A stretch of 17,861 nt of DNA from Roseovarius sp. (GTDB lineage Bacteria; Pseudomonadota; Alphaproteobacteria; Rhodobacterales; Rhodobacteraceae). How positions within the stretch are numbered: the first letter of the stretch is position 1; the number at the start of each line of letters is the position of its first letter. Made by a program: the position numbers and the translations under genes. Where the stretch lies: the NCBI GenBank assembly GCA_007125415.1, contig SLDH01000016.1, positions 1-17,861 of the forward strand. Reading direction: 5' to 3'. The notes below the pieces were generated by a model. It was given only the letters and a program-made list of their open reading frames with translations, ran no database searches and had not been told where the DNA came from. Below, in pieces: positions 8,520-15,532 of this stretch.

Positions 8520-9242
8520 ATGCCGAACCCAACCGCTGCCATGCTCGTGATCGGAGACGAATTACTTTCGGGCCGCACGCGCGATGCGAACATGCATTAT
8601 CTCGCCGGAGAACTGACCCGCGCGGGGATAGACCTGCGCGAGGTGCGGATGATCAGCGATGACGCGGAGGCGATCGTCAGCGCCGTGCGCGCGCTGAGCG
8701 CCGCCTATGATCATCTCTTCACATCGGGCGGCATAGGGCCCACCCATGACGACATCACCGCGGAGAGCGTGGCGCGGGCCTTCGACCGCCCGATCGGCGT
8801 GCGCGAGGACGCGCGCGCGGTGCTCGCTGCGCATTACGAGAAATCGGGGCAGGACCTGAACGAGGCACGGTTGCGCATGGCGCGGATCCCGGAAGGTGCC
8901 ACCCTGATCGAAAACCCGATCAGCGCGGCACCAGGGTTTTCCATCGAGAATGTGCATGTGATGGCCGGTGTGCCCGCCATCTTCAACGCGATGGTGGCCA
9001 GTGTGCTGCCCGGGCTCTCCGGTGGTGCGCCGCTTCTGTCGCAGAGCCTGCGGATATACCGGGGCGAGGGGGACATTGCGGGGCCGCTCGGCGATCTGGC
9101 CGTGCGCTATCCGGAGCTTTCCATCGGGTGCTACCCGTTCCAGCAGGATGGCGTCTTCGGGGCACATGTGGTGATCAGAGGCGCCGACGGCGCGCAGGTG
9201 GATGCCGCGATGCAGGCCCTGCAAAGCACCTTTGCCGAATGA
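8520..9242 (+). CDS. CinA N-terminal / MoCF-biosynthesis domain protein (stand-alone)
   Basis: A 240-residue protein built from the MoaB/MogA-like molybdopterin-binding domain found at the N-terminus of CinA. Seen: the first strand MLVIGDELLSG (8-18) with the GDE motif; TSGGIGPTHDDIT (68-80), the signature loop that grips a phosphate or pterin in this fold; and VMAGVPAIFNAM (about 150-161). The C-terminal CinA deamidase domain is absent, so this is the short form often annotated as competence/damage-inducible protein A homologue. Its substrate is unknown; related proteins act on nucleotide-type substrates, which is not evidence for this one. AAGGAG at 8508-8513 supports ATG 8520. The stop overlaps the start of the acetyltransferase gene (ATGA at 9239-9242), so the two are probably coupled. 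Confidence 0.88.
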   Translation: MPNPTAAMLVIGDELLSGRTRDANMHYLAGELTRAGIDLREVRMISDDAEAIVSAVRALSAAYDHLFTSGGIGPTHDDITAESVARAFDRPIGVREDARAVLAAHYEKSGQDLNEARLRMARIPEGATLIENPISAAPGFSIENVHVMAGVPAIFNAMVASVLPGLSGGAPLLSQSLRIYRGEGDIAGPLGDLAVRYPELSIGCYPFQQDGVFGAHVVIRGADGAQVDAAMQALQSTFAE

Positions 9243-9958
9243 GGGTGGCGCCGCAGACGCTTCATGAAACCATCGAGGTGACATGGCCCTGCGCGTCTTC
9301 GGTCCGGCTTGGCCCCTTCACCATCCGAGACGGTGCAGGAGGCGGAAAGCGCGTGTCAGCAGCGACAGCCGAGGGGCAAGTGAGCGACGCCGATCTGGCG
9401 CGGGCCGAAGAGGCGATGACGCGGCTGGAACAGCCGGCGCTCTTCATGATCCGCAAGGGGGATGCGGCGTTTGATGCGTTGCTTGCCGAACGCGGGTACA
9501 GTGCGATCGACCCGGTCAACATCTATCTGGCGCCTGTGGCCCCTCTCGCCGCAGCCGTGTTACCCCGTGGGCGAACCTTCACCATCTGGGAGCCCCTGCA
9601 GATCATGCGCGACATCTGGGCGGAGGGCGGTATCGGGCCGGATCGTGTGGCGGTGATGGAGCGGGCGGCCTGCCCCAAGACAGGCCTTTTCGGACGCTAT
9701 GGCAACCGCCCCTCGGGGGCGGGATATGTCGGGCGGCACCATGCGTTCGCCATGGTTCACGCGCTGGAAGTCCGCGCGCGGGACCGTCGCTGCGGTATGG
9801 GCCGCCTGATGATGCAGCAAGCCGCCCGCTGGGCCCAAGCTGAAGGGGCCGAACAGCTTGCCGTCATGTGCACGCAGGCCAATGTCGCGGCCAACGCGCT
9901 CTATGCTTCCATGGGCTTCAAGCCTGTGGGAGAGTATCACTACCGGATCAAAGGATGA
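9239..9958 (+). CDS. GNAT family N-acetyltransferase
   Basis: A 239-residue protein with a C-terminal GNAT fold that would transfer an acetyl group from acetyl-CoA; the acceptor is unknown. The acetyl-CoA pyrophosphate loop is RRCGMG (residues 183-188), matching R/QxxGxG/A, preceded by the strand MVHALEVRARDR. After it come the helix GRLMMQQAARWAQ, the strand EQLAVMCTQANVAANALYASMGF typical of motif B, and a final YHYRI. The N-terminal 120 residues look like a second, weaker GNAT-like half without the binding loop. The start is the ATG at 9239 overlapping the upstream stop; a longer frame from 9128 runs inside the previous gene. It overlaps the next gene by ATGA at 9955-9958 or precedes it by 5 bp, depending on that gene's start. 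The adjacent genes do not reveal the substrate. Confidence 0.85.
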   Translation: MRVAPQTLHETIEVTWPCASSVRLGPFTIRDGAGGGKRVSAATAEGQVSDADLARAEEAMTRLEQPALFMIRKGDAAFDALLAERGYSAIDPVNIYLAPVAPLAAAVLPRGRTFTIWEPLQIMRDIWAEGGIGPDRVAVMERAACPKTGLFGRYGNRPSGAGYVGRHHAFAMVHALEVRARDRRCGMGRLMMQQAARWAQAEGAEQLAVMCTQANVAANALYASMGFKPVGEYHYRIKG

Positions 9959-9963
9959 CAGCG

Positions 9964-10536
9964 ATGAGCAACCCAGACAGCCCCACCGCGCTTGATTTGC
10001 CGATGGTCGAGCCGCTGCCCAAGGCCACGCGGAAATATTTCGAGATCTGCGAGGAAAAGCTCGGGATGGTTCCCAATGTGCTCAGGGCTTATGCGTTCGA
10101 TATCGACAAGCTGAACGCTTTCACGGCCATGTATAATGATCTGATGCTGGGTGAGAGCGGGTTGAGCAAACTCGAACGCGAAATGATCGCCGTTGTCGTC
10201 AGCTCCATCAATCGGTGCTGGTATTGCCAGGTGGCCCATGGGGCGGCGGTGCGGGCGCTTTCGGGGCGGCCCGAGTTGGGCGAGGCCATGGTGATGAACT
10301 GGCGCATGGCGGAACTCAGCGCGCGGCAGCGCGCGATGCTGAGCTTCGCCGAGAAGGTGACGAAAGAAAGCGCCATGATCGAGGAGGCTGACCGGCAAAC
10401 CCTGCGTGATGCGGGATTTGCCGAGCGCGACATCTGGGACATTGCAAGCGTGGCGGGGTTTTTCAGCATGTCCAACCGCATCGCCAGCGCCACGGGGATG
10501 CAACCCAATGCCGAGTATCACAGTGAGGCCCGTTAG
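9964..10536 (+). CDS. AhpD-like peroxidase-related protein (carboxymuconolactone decarboxylase family)
   Basis: A 190-residue all-helical protein of the AhpD/CMD superfamily. Members with CxxCxxxH use the two cysteines as a redox centre to reduce peroxides or to serve as reductant for a peroxiredoxin. The motif is intact: CWYCQVAH with Cys85, Cys88 and His92. It is preceded by the family's usual helix LSKLEREMIAVVVSSIN and followed by AVRALSG. The N-terminus (about 12-45, LPMVEPLPKATRKYFEICEE) matches the group usually labelled uncharacterised peroxidase-related enzyme. Two starts are possible. ATG 9955 overlaps the GNAT stop. ATG 9964 has AAGGA about 8 nt upstream and is preferred. It ends a three-gene run with coupled or nearly coupled junctions. 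The physiological oxidant and partner are not visible. Confidence 0.88.
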   Translation: MSNPDSPTALDLPMVEPLPKATRKYFEICEEKLGMVPNVLRAYAFDIDKLNAFTAMYNDLMLGESGLSKLEREMIAVVVSSINRCWYCQVAHGAAVRALSGRPELGEAMVMNWRMAELSARQRAMLSFAEKVTKESAMIEEADRQTLRDAGFAERDIWDIASVAGFFSMSNRIASATGMQPNAEYHSEAR

Positions 10537-10691
10537 GCTTCACCACCTGACCAATGATCCCGCCCGTCAAAAGCCAAGGGCTGTGACGGTTTGCTCGGCA
10601 GGCCGTCATTACCAGGCCCGCCACGGCACAACCTAGGCCTGCGGTCCAAGCGTCGGAACACGCTTCTGGCAGGCCACCCCGATGAACAAGC

Positions 10692-10722
10692 TCAACCATT
10701 GGATAGGTTGATATGAAATCAA
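10692..10722. promoter_or_regulatory. Overlapping inverted repeats upstream of the sulfite dehydrogenase genes (candidate operator)
   Basis: In an unusually AT-rich part of the 263-bp gap before the sulfite dehydrogenase gene, two inverted repeats overlap. One is TCAACC (10692-10697), 8 bp, GGTTGA (10706-10711). The other is TTGAT (10708-10712), 5 bp, ATCAA (10718-10722). They lie about 80-110 bp before the start codon, a plausible place for a regulator of sulfite-inducible transcription. The second resembles an FNR/CRP half-site pair, but the spacer is 5 bp rather than 4. No convincing -35/-10 pair could be assigned. Function is an inference from position and symmetry only. Confidence 0.3.
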
Positions 10723-10799
10723 ATTCACGTTGCTGAATAGGATGGCCGGCGGTGAGGCGACGGTTGAAAGGTCTGGATTTGTGTCAGGAGGAGAAATTG

Positions 10800-12047
10800 A
10801 TGACAGAGCGTACCGAACACACGAATGAAGCGGAGACGGTGCCGCGCGAGGATCGGCGCGGGTTCCTGCGAACTGCCGGATTCGCGACCATGGGGGCTGT
10901 CGCGGGCCTGACAATCCCGTTTCGAGCCAACATGCCGAATGGGCTGGTCCCTGCGGCCTTCGCGCAAGGTGATCTGCTCGGCGGGAAGGACGGGCTGACA
11001 CTTCTGGGCGATCGCCCGCTCAACGCGGAGACACCGGCTCATCTGCTGGATGATCCGATCACTCCCACGGACCGCCATTTCATCCGCGACAATGGCCAGC
11101 TGCCCGATTCCATGGATCCCGACGGCTGGACGCTGACCATCGATGGATTTGTCGACAATCCGATGACGCTGACAATCGACGATCTGCGCGAGAATTTCGA
11201 AGTCATCACCCGTGCGCTGCATATCGAATGCGGCGGCAACGGGCGGGCGGATTTCGACCCGCCGGCACGGGGTAATCAATGGACTGTCGGTGCAATCGCG
11301 TGCTCGGAATGGACCGGGGTACGACTGAAGGACGTACTTGAAGCTGCCGGTGTGCAGGATGCGGCCGTCTATACCGGGCATGAGGGGGCGGATATCCACC
11401 TGTCGGGGGATCCTGACAAGTTTCCGCTCTCGCGTGGCATGCCGATCGACAAGGCAATGGACGAAACCGTGATGATCGCCTTCGAAATGAATGGCGGACC
11501 GCTGCATCCGCACAACGGGGCACCACTGCGCCTCGTGGTCCCCGGCTGGCCCGGCTCCTGTTCGCAGAAATGGCTGACGCGGATCTGGGTGCGCGATGTT
11601 GAACATGATGGCGAGAAAATGCGCGGCCAGTCCTACCGTGTTCCGGCCTACCCGGTTGCGCCGGGCACCGATGTGCCGAACGAGGACATGGTGATCATGG
11701 AGGCGATGCCGGTGAAATCCCTCGTCACCTTCCCCGCGAACGGGTCCGAAACCGGCATGGAGACAGAGGTGCGCGGTCATGCTTGGGTCGGCGACCGGAC
11801 GGTCGAGCGGATGGAAGTTTCGATCGATTTCGGGGCGACCTGGTCCGATGCCGAGCTTGATGCGCCGGTCAATCCTGGTGCTTGGCAGAACTGGCGCGCG
11901 AATGTCACGTTTCCACAGGCCGGGTATTACGAGATATGGGCGCGGGCAACCGATAGCGAGGGTGTCGCGCAGCCGCATGCGATTTCGTGGAACCCACGCG
12001 GATACCTCAACAACACGTTCCACCGTGTTGGTGTGATGGCAAGCTGA
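10800..12047 (+). CDS. Sulfite dehydrogenase, molybdopterin catalytic subunit (sulfite oxidase family)
   Basis: A 415-residue exported molybdoenzyme that would oxidise sulfite to sulfate in the periplasm. The N-terminus has a Tat signal, DRRGFLRTA (18-26) plus a hydrophobic stretch, with processing likely after AFA(Q) near residue 55. Cys144 in HIECGGNGRADF is in the position of the cysteine thiolate that ligates molybdenum in sulfite oxidases. The Moco domain continues to about residue 290, including PGWPGSCSQKWLTRIWV. A C-terminal Ig-like dimerisation domain follows, with VRGHAWVGDRTVERMEVSID. It resembles the SorA/SorT type more than SoxC. AGGAGGAG at 10786-10793 fixes the ATG. A c-type cytochrome gene follows 75 bp later and is the likely electron acceptor. 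No sox genes are in the window. Substrate is inferred from family and partner. Confidence 0.87.
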   Translation: MTERTEHTNEAETVPREDRRGFLRTAGFATMGAVAGLTIPFRANMPNGLVPAAFAQGDLLGGKDGLTLLGDRPLNAETPAHLLDDPITPTDRHFIRDNGQLPDSMDPDGWTLTIDGFVDNPMTLTIDDLRENFEVITRALHIECGGNGRADFDPPARGNQWTVGAIACSEWTGVRLKDVLEAAGVQDAAVYTGHEGADIHLSGDPDKFPLSRGMPIDKAMDETVMIAFEMNGGPLHPHNGAPLRLVVPGWPGSCSQKWLTRIWVRDVEHDGEKMRGQSYRVPAYPVAPGTDVPNEDMVIMEAMPVKSLVTFPANGSETGMETEVRGHAWVGDRTVERMEVSIDFGATWSDAELDAPVNPGAWQNWRANVTFPQAGYYEIWARATDSEGVAQPHAISWNPRGYLNNTFHRVGVMAS

Positions 12048-12122
12048 AGCCGAAGACGCTAACCCGGGCGCGCGCAGAGTTTGGCATTGCGCGTGCCCGC
12101 CTTTAACCAAAGAGAAGACTTG

Positions 12123-12479
12123 ATGATGAGACGGACGGTATTCGCCCTCGCCACGGGGGTAATTGCAGGGCTCGGCATTTCAGGCGTTGCCGCGCAGATG
12201 ACAGTGGAGGATGATGAGGGACGCACCGAGGTGATCTATGAGATCGGCATGTTCCACCCAGCGCCGGGCGCACAGCTCACCTATGATTTCTGCGCCGTCT
12301 GTCATTCCGAGATGATCATCGTCCAACAGGGCCAGACCCGTGAAGGCTGGGACGATATCCTCGTCTGGATGGTCGAGGATATGGGCATGGCTGAACTGCA
12401 CGAAGAGGATCGCGATCTGATCCTCGACTATCTGGGAACCTATTACTCGCCAGATCGCCCGCACTACCCGCCAAGCTGA
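12123..12479 (+). CDS. Monohaem cytochrome c, sulfite dehydrogenase electron-acceptor subunit (SorB-like)
   Basis: A 118-residue small cytochrome c. A Sec signal peptide (MMRRTVFALATGVIAGLGIS) ends at about GVAA-Q, giving a mature protein of roughly 94 residues in the periplasm. The single haem motif is CAVCH (Cys57, Cys60, His61). The sixth ligand is most likely one of Met83, Met86 or Met89 in VWMVEDMGM. The start is ATG 12123, with AGAGAAG 5 nt upstream; the adjacent ATG at 12126 cannot be excluded. It follows the molybdoenzyme gene by 75 bp on the same strand, the arrangement of SorAB-type sulfite dehydrogenases, in which the cytochrome takes electrons from the Mo subunit and passes them to the respiratory chain. 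Identity as a dedicated partner is inferred from adjacency and size, not from sequence alone. Confidence 0.84.
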   Translation: MMRRTVFALATGVIAGLGISGVAAQMTVEDDEGRTEVIYEIGMFHPAPGAQLTYDFCAVCHSEMIIVQQGQTREGWDDILVWMVEDMGMAELHEEDRDLILDYLGTYYSPDRPHYPPS

Positions 12480-12505
12480 GGTATCTGCCCGGGCTGTTGC
12501 ATCCA

Positions 12506-12521
12506 GCCCAGTGCGCTGGGC
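12506..12521. terminator. Hairpin between convergent operons, possible terminator
   Basis: GCCCAG, 4-nt loop TGCG, then CTGGGC form a perfect 6-bp stem 27 bp after the cytochrome stop codon, in the 178-bp gap facing the end of the pcs gene. There is no T-run on either side, so intrinsic termination would be weak. The rest of the gap (12522-12657) shows no gene or clear motif. Confidence 0.3.
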
Positions 12522-12657
12522 GGGTGCCGAAGAATCTGTAGATGCGTGCCCGAGCGGCGTGACGGCATTGAAATCGCCGCGCGGACAAGGCCATCAGCCC
12601 GCTTGCACGAAGGCTGCTGTGACCGCTCAAGCCACGGCCTACGCGCCGCAAAGCGTG

Positions 12658-13356
12658 CTACGCGCGTTTCCGCTCCGGAATGATCTGCTGCAGAATCCCG
12701 GCCAGAAGAAGATAGACCGAAGTGATCAGCAAGCCCCAGTGTGCCCAGCTTTCGGGGTGAAAATCCACCCAGGCGGCCCAGCCGGCAAAGAAGGTCCAGG
12801 CAAACGCCATGGGCAGGGTTACAACGCGCCAGCGGGCGGTGCGCACCGGATGGACGAATTTCAATGATGTGAACATCGCCACCGCCAGAACGGCGACCAG
12901 CGCCAGTGTGAACCAGAAATTCGGCTGGAGCGCGAAAAGCACGATCACCACCATGTTCCAGCAGCCCGGGAAGCCCGAAAAGGACTTGTCCTTCGTCTTC
13001 ATCCGTGTGTCGACGAGATAGAGCGCACTGGCGAATGTGATGACGATGATCGCGAGCCATCCCGTCCAGCCCGGCAGGAGCCCCGATTTGAATAGGGCAA
13101 AGGCGGGGATGAAGATATAGGTGAGATAATCGATGATCATGTCGAGGATGTTGCCATCGATATTCTTGGCGTATGTCTCCACATGGTAGCGGCGGGCCAG
13201 GGGTCCGTCCACCCCGTCCACCACGAAGGCCACGACGAGCCACAAGAACATCAGACTCCATTGGCCATCCACGGCTGCCAGCATGGCCAGCATGGCGAAG
13301 ACGGCACCCGTCGCGGTGAAGAGATGCACGGCATAGGCTTTGTAGGTCTTGCTCAT
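12658..13356 (-). CDS. pcs: Phosphatidylcholine synthase
   Basis: A 232-residue inner-membrane enzyme that condenses CDP-diacylglycerol with choline to give phosphatidylcholine. It is a CDP-alcohol phosphatidyltransferase with about eight hydrophobic segments. The active-site pattern is readable: Asp50-Gly51, Ala54-Arg55, Gly68, Asp72 and Asp76 (DGPLAR, then DGNILDMIID). The stretch between AR and G is longer than in the usual family pattern, as is typical of Pcs. FPGCWNMVVIVLFAL and KFVHPVR, also characteristic of Pcs, follow. The ATG at 13354-13356 gives the normal N-terminus; a longer frame from 13392 would add 12 unlikely residues. No strong ribosome-binding site is visible. It lies 36 bp after xerC on the same strand, so it is probably the last gene of the DUF484-xerC-pcs transcript. 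Confidence 0.94.
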   Translation of the reverse strand: MSKTYKAYAVHLFTATGAVFAMLAMLAAVDGQWSLMFLWLVVAFVVDGVDGPLARRYHVETYAKNIDGNILDMIIDYLTYIFIPAFALFKSGLLPGWTGWLAIIVITFASALYLVDTRMKTKDKSFSGFPGCWNMVVIVLFALQPNFWFTLALVAVLAVAMFTSLKFVHPVRTARWRVVTLPMAFAWTFFAGWAAWVDFHPESWAHWGLLITSVYLLLAGILQQIIPERKRA

Positions 13357-13392
13357 GGCGCGGTCTTTGCAGGATATTGCGCCCGAGTGCAA

Positions 13393-14307
13393 TCAGGCTT
13401 TGGGGTGTGCACGCTGATAGACCTCCATCAAGCGCGCGGTGTCCACGCCGGTATAGACCTGTGTGGTGGAAAGCGAGGCATGCCCGAGCAATTCCTGAAT
13501 GGCGCGCAGATCGCCCCCCGCGTTGAGCAGATGGGTGGCAAAGCTGTGCCGCATCGCGTGCGGTGTCGCCGTGGCGGGCAGGCCAAGCTGCGCGCGCGTC
13601 TTCTCGACCACCTTCTGGATGAGACGCGGACTAAGCGCGCCGCCGCGTACCCCGCGAAATACCGGGCTGCCCGGTGTTATGTCATGGGGGCAGAGCGCCA
13701 GATAGGTCTCCACCGCCTCGCGCGCCGCCGGGATGAGCGGGACCATGCGCTCCTTGCCGCCCTTGCCGCGGATGCGCAGCGCCGTGCCCAGCGGCAGGTC
13801 GTCGCCCGTCAGCCCGAGTGCCTCGGAAATGCGCAGACCGCAGCCGTAGAGCAGCGTCACCACCGCCTGGTCGCGCGCAGCCACCCATGGCGTGGCCGAT
13901 TGCATCTCCAGCGTGTCGATCACCTGCCGTGCGGCCTCCTCCGCCAGGGGGCGGGGCAGCTTGCGCTGAAATTTCGGCGAGCGGGTGGAGAGAACCGCCG
14001 ACGCATCGAACCCTTCGCGCTCCGACAGCCAGCGATAGAAGCTTTTCACCGCCGAGAGCTTGCGCGCGAGGCTGCGTGCGCCCACATCGCGCCCCCGCTC
14101 ATGGGCCATCCAGCTGCGCATATCCGAGATACCCAGCCTGGATAGGGGGGCGAGCCCCTGCGCCTCGCCGCTGTGCCGCGTCATGAAGTCAAGAAAATCA
14201 GCCACATCACGCGCGTAGGCGGTGATCGTGTTGTCGGAGGCCCCCTTGAGGGCCTTTTGAGCATCGAGCCAGCCTTGCAAGGCATCGCGCGCTGCGGGGG
14301 AGATCAT
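13393..14307 (-). CDS. xerC: Tyrosine recombinase XerC
   Basis: A 304-residue tyrosine recombinase that, with XerD, resolves chromosome dimers at dif. The N-terminal core-binding (SAM-like) domain spans about 1-105. The catalytic domain has all expected residues: Arg159 (GLRISEAL), Lys182 (RGKGGKER), His250 and Arg253 (HAMRH), His276 (LGHASLSTTQ) and nucleophile Tyr285 (QVYTG). The ATG at 14305-14307 overlaps the DUF484 stop (ATGA on the minus strand). This start gives a standard N-terminus; the longer frame to 14481 lies inside DUF484. The DUF484-xerC pairing is widespread in proteobacteria and favours XerC over XerD or a phage integrase. It is not next to any mobile element or att site in this window. 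Confidence 0.95.
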   Translation of the reverse strand: MISPAARDALQGWLDAQKALKGASDNTITAYARDVADFLDFMTRHSGEAQGLAPLSRLGISDMRSWMAHERGRDVGARSLARKLSAVKSFYRWLSEREGFDASAVLSTRSPKFQRKLPRPLAEEAARQVIDTLEMQSATPWVAARDQAVVTLLYGCGLRISEALGLTGDDLPLGTALRIRGKGGKERMVPLIPAAREAVETYLALCPHDITPGSPVFRGVRGGALSPRLIQKVVEKTRAQLGLPATATPHAMRHSFATHLLNAGGDLRAIQELLGHASLSTTQVYTGVDTARLMEVYQRAHPKA

Positions 14308-15011
14308 GACAGCCAGCGGCGCATTGCCCGTTCGAACACGCCCGCGAAGAAAGCCAGCAGATCGGTGCCCTGCTGCGGGGTGAACTGATGCGGATCTTCT
14401 GCCCCCATGACCAGCATGCCGGGCAGACGTCCTTCGCCGAAATCGAGCAGCAGGCAGGCCTCCGAGCGGATGAATTCGCAATCCGCGCCGTAGACGCGCC
14501 GCTCGCCCTCGTGGATCTGGCGCAACGTGACCTGCCGGGGCGGGGCGTTGCGTCCATCGGTGAGGTAGCGCGCGATGAAACCGGGCTCCGCAAGGCTGAG
14601 CACATCGCCCAACCGATTGATTGCGGGGTCATTCTCTTTCCGGGCCGTCTCCAGCACCAGCCGGATACTGTCCACGCGCAGGATGTGGGCCACTTCGGTG
14701 CCCAGATCGTGCAGGAACCCTTCGAACTCCACCGGGTCAAGCATCCGCAGAACGGCGCGGTGTACCTGATTGGTGCCGGCGAGGTTCTCGTAAGCGGCGG
14801 CGATCACCGCGCGGTGGGTGTCCTCCAGCCGGTCGAGCCGCGCCTCGAGCCGGTCCATGGCGATGCCGCGCAGATCGACGATATTGCCGCCCATCGCCCG
14901 CTCATTGGCCGAGATCAGGGCGCGCATCAGATCCTGATCTTCCAGGATCACATCGGGCTGCGAGATCAGACGTTCGCGCAGGGACGGATTCATTTCAGGC
15001 ATGCTGCTCAT
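14304..15011 (-). CDS. DUF484 family protein (GAF-like)
   Basis: A 235-residue cytoplasmic protein of unknown function. It opens with a short helical part (NPSLRERLISQPDVILEDQDLM), then a charged helical segment likely to form a coiled coil (about 35-70, with DRLEARLDRLEDTHRAVI). A GAF-like alpha/beta domain follows, ending GMLVMGAEDPHQFTPQQGTDLL and a final FAGVFERAMRRW helix, which is the hallmark end of DUF484. The start is ATG 15009-15011 with GAGG about 5 nt upstream; the ATG at 15002 is an alternative. It is translationally coupled to xerC. The conserved neighbourhood suggests a link to chromosome recombination or cell division, but no activity is known from sequence. Upstream lie 521 bp without a gene. 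Confidence 0.88.
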   Translation of the reverse strand: MSSMPEMNPSLRERLISQPDVILEDQDLMRALISANERAMGGNIVDLRGIAMDRLEARLDRLEDTHRAVIAAAYENLAGTNQVHRAVLRMLDPVEFEGFLHDLGTEVAHILRVDSIRLVLETARKENDPAINRLGDVLSLAEPGFIARYLTDGRNAPPRQVTLRQIHEGERRVYGADCEFIRSEACLLLDFGEGRLPGMLVMGAEDPHQFTPQQGTDLLAFFAGVFERAMRRWLS

Positions 15012-15174
15012 ACTCGCCTCGGTCGTCTTGTTTTCGTTTTTTGACAGCTTATCAGATAGAGAGGCAGAATGCCGCAAGAAAATTCCGGGCAGTTCGATTT
15101 CTGTTCGGCTCAGGAAAGGTTGCTGAGGATTGAACGGCAATGACGGGGCGTGGCGCCAGGCGGTGCGCGGCAGC

Positions 15175-15442
15175 CTGCGGCCTTTTCCCCGCGCCACGCC
15201 GGCCCCACGGTCCCGCCCGGGCGACCAGCCCGGGCGGCGTCCGACCCTCCCCCCGGGAGGGCGCATTGCAACGTTGCAAAAAGCTCAGCGTTCAGGGGGG
15301 CTAGGCTGCCATAAAGCACAGTCGCCCCGGCGTATCAAAGCGCCCACCCAGGGTCGGGTGCCGCCCTCTGCTTGCCGTATAGACAGGGGAGAAGAACGGT
15401 TTCCTTCGTCTTCGCAACCCCTGTCCATTCTCTGCAGCAGCC
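15175..15442 (-). repeat. Interspersed repeat, copy B (inverted relative to copy A)
   Basis: Read on the minus strand, this matches copy A at 7448-7710. It lies in the 521-bp gap (15012-15532) between the transaldolase and DUF484 genes, in which I see no supported gene. The outer hairpin arms are 15233-15248 and 15350-15365, separated by exactly the same 101 bp as in copy A, with two mismatched pairs. The interior holds the perfect 14-bp palindrome TTGCAACGTTGCAA at 15266-15279. The end at about 15442 (GGCTGCTG on the minus strand) matches copy A's left end, but the 9-bp terminal repeat is altered and copy A's right end is missing. Copy B therefore looks eroded or truncated near 15175. Boundaries are approximate. 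Confidence 0.78.
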
Positions 15443-15477
15443 CGTGCGTCCGCACGCGGCTGACGGCTCAATCTCGT

Positions 15478-15503
15478 GAGGCCCGCCCAGTCAAGGCGGC
15501 CTC
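15478..15503 (-). terminator. Hairpin downstream of the transaldolase gene, possible terminator
   Basis: Inverted arms GAGGCCCGCC (15478-15487) and GGCGGCCTC (15495-15503), with one bulged base and a 7-nt loop, lie 30-55 bp past the transaldolase stop codon on its coding strand. There is no clear U-tract, so it may be a weak intrinsic terminator or simply GC-rich symmetry. It sits between that gene and repeat copy B. Confidence 0.33.
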
Positions 15504-15532
15504 GCCACTTCGCACTTGCCGCACAGAATGCC

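Noticed and set aside
10708..10722. Possible FNR/CRP-type site TTGAT...ATCAA
   Set aside because: The arms fit but the spacer is 5 bp instead of 4, so I kept it only as a generic inverted repeat.
10800..12047. SoxC assignment for the molybdoenzyme
   Set aside because: The signal region, the ECGGNGR context and the small monohaem partner fit SorA/SorT-type enzymes better, and no sox genes are nearby.
13393..14307. Phage or integron integrase
   Set aside because: Coupling to DUF484 and a typical XerC N-terminal domain point to the housekeeping recombinase; no att site, tRNA or cargo is present.
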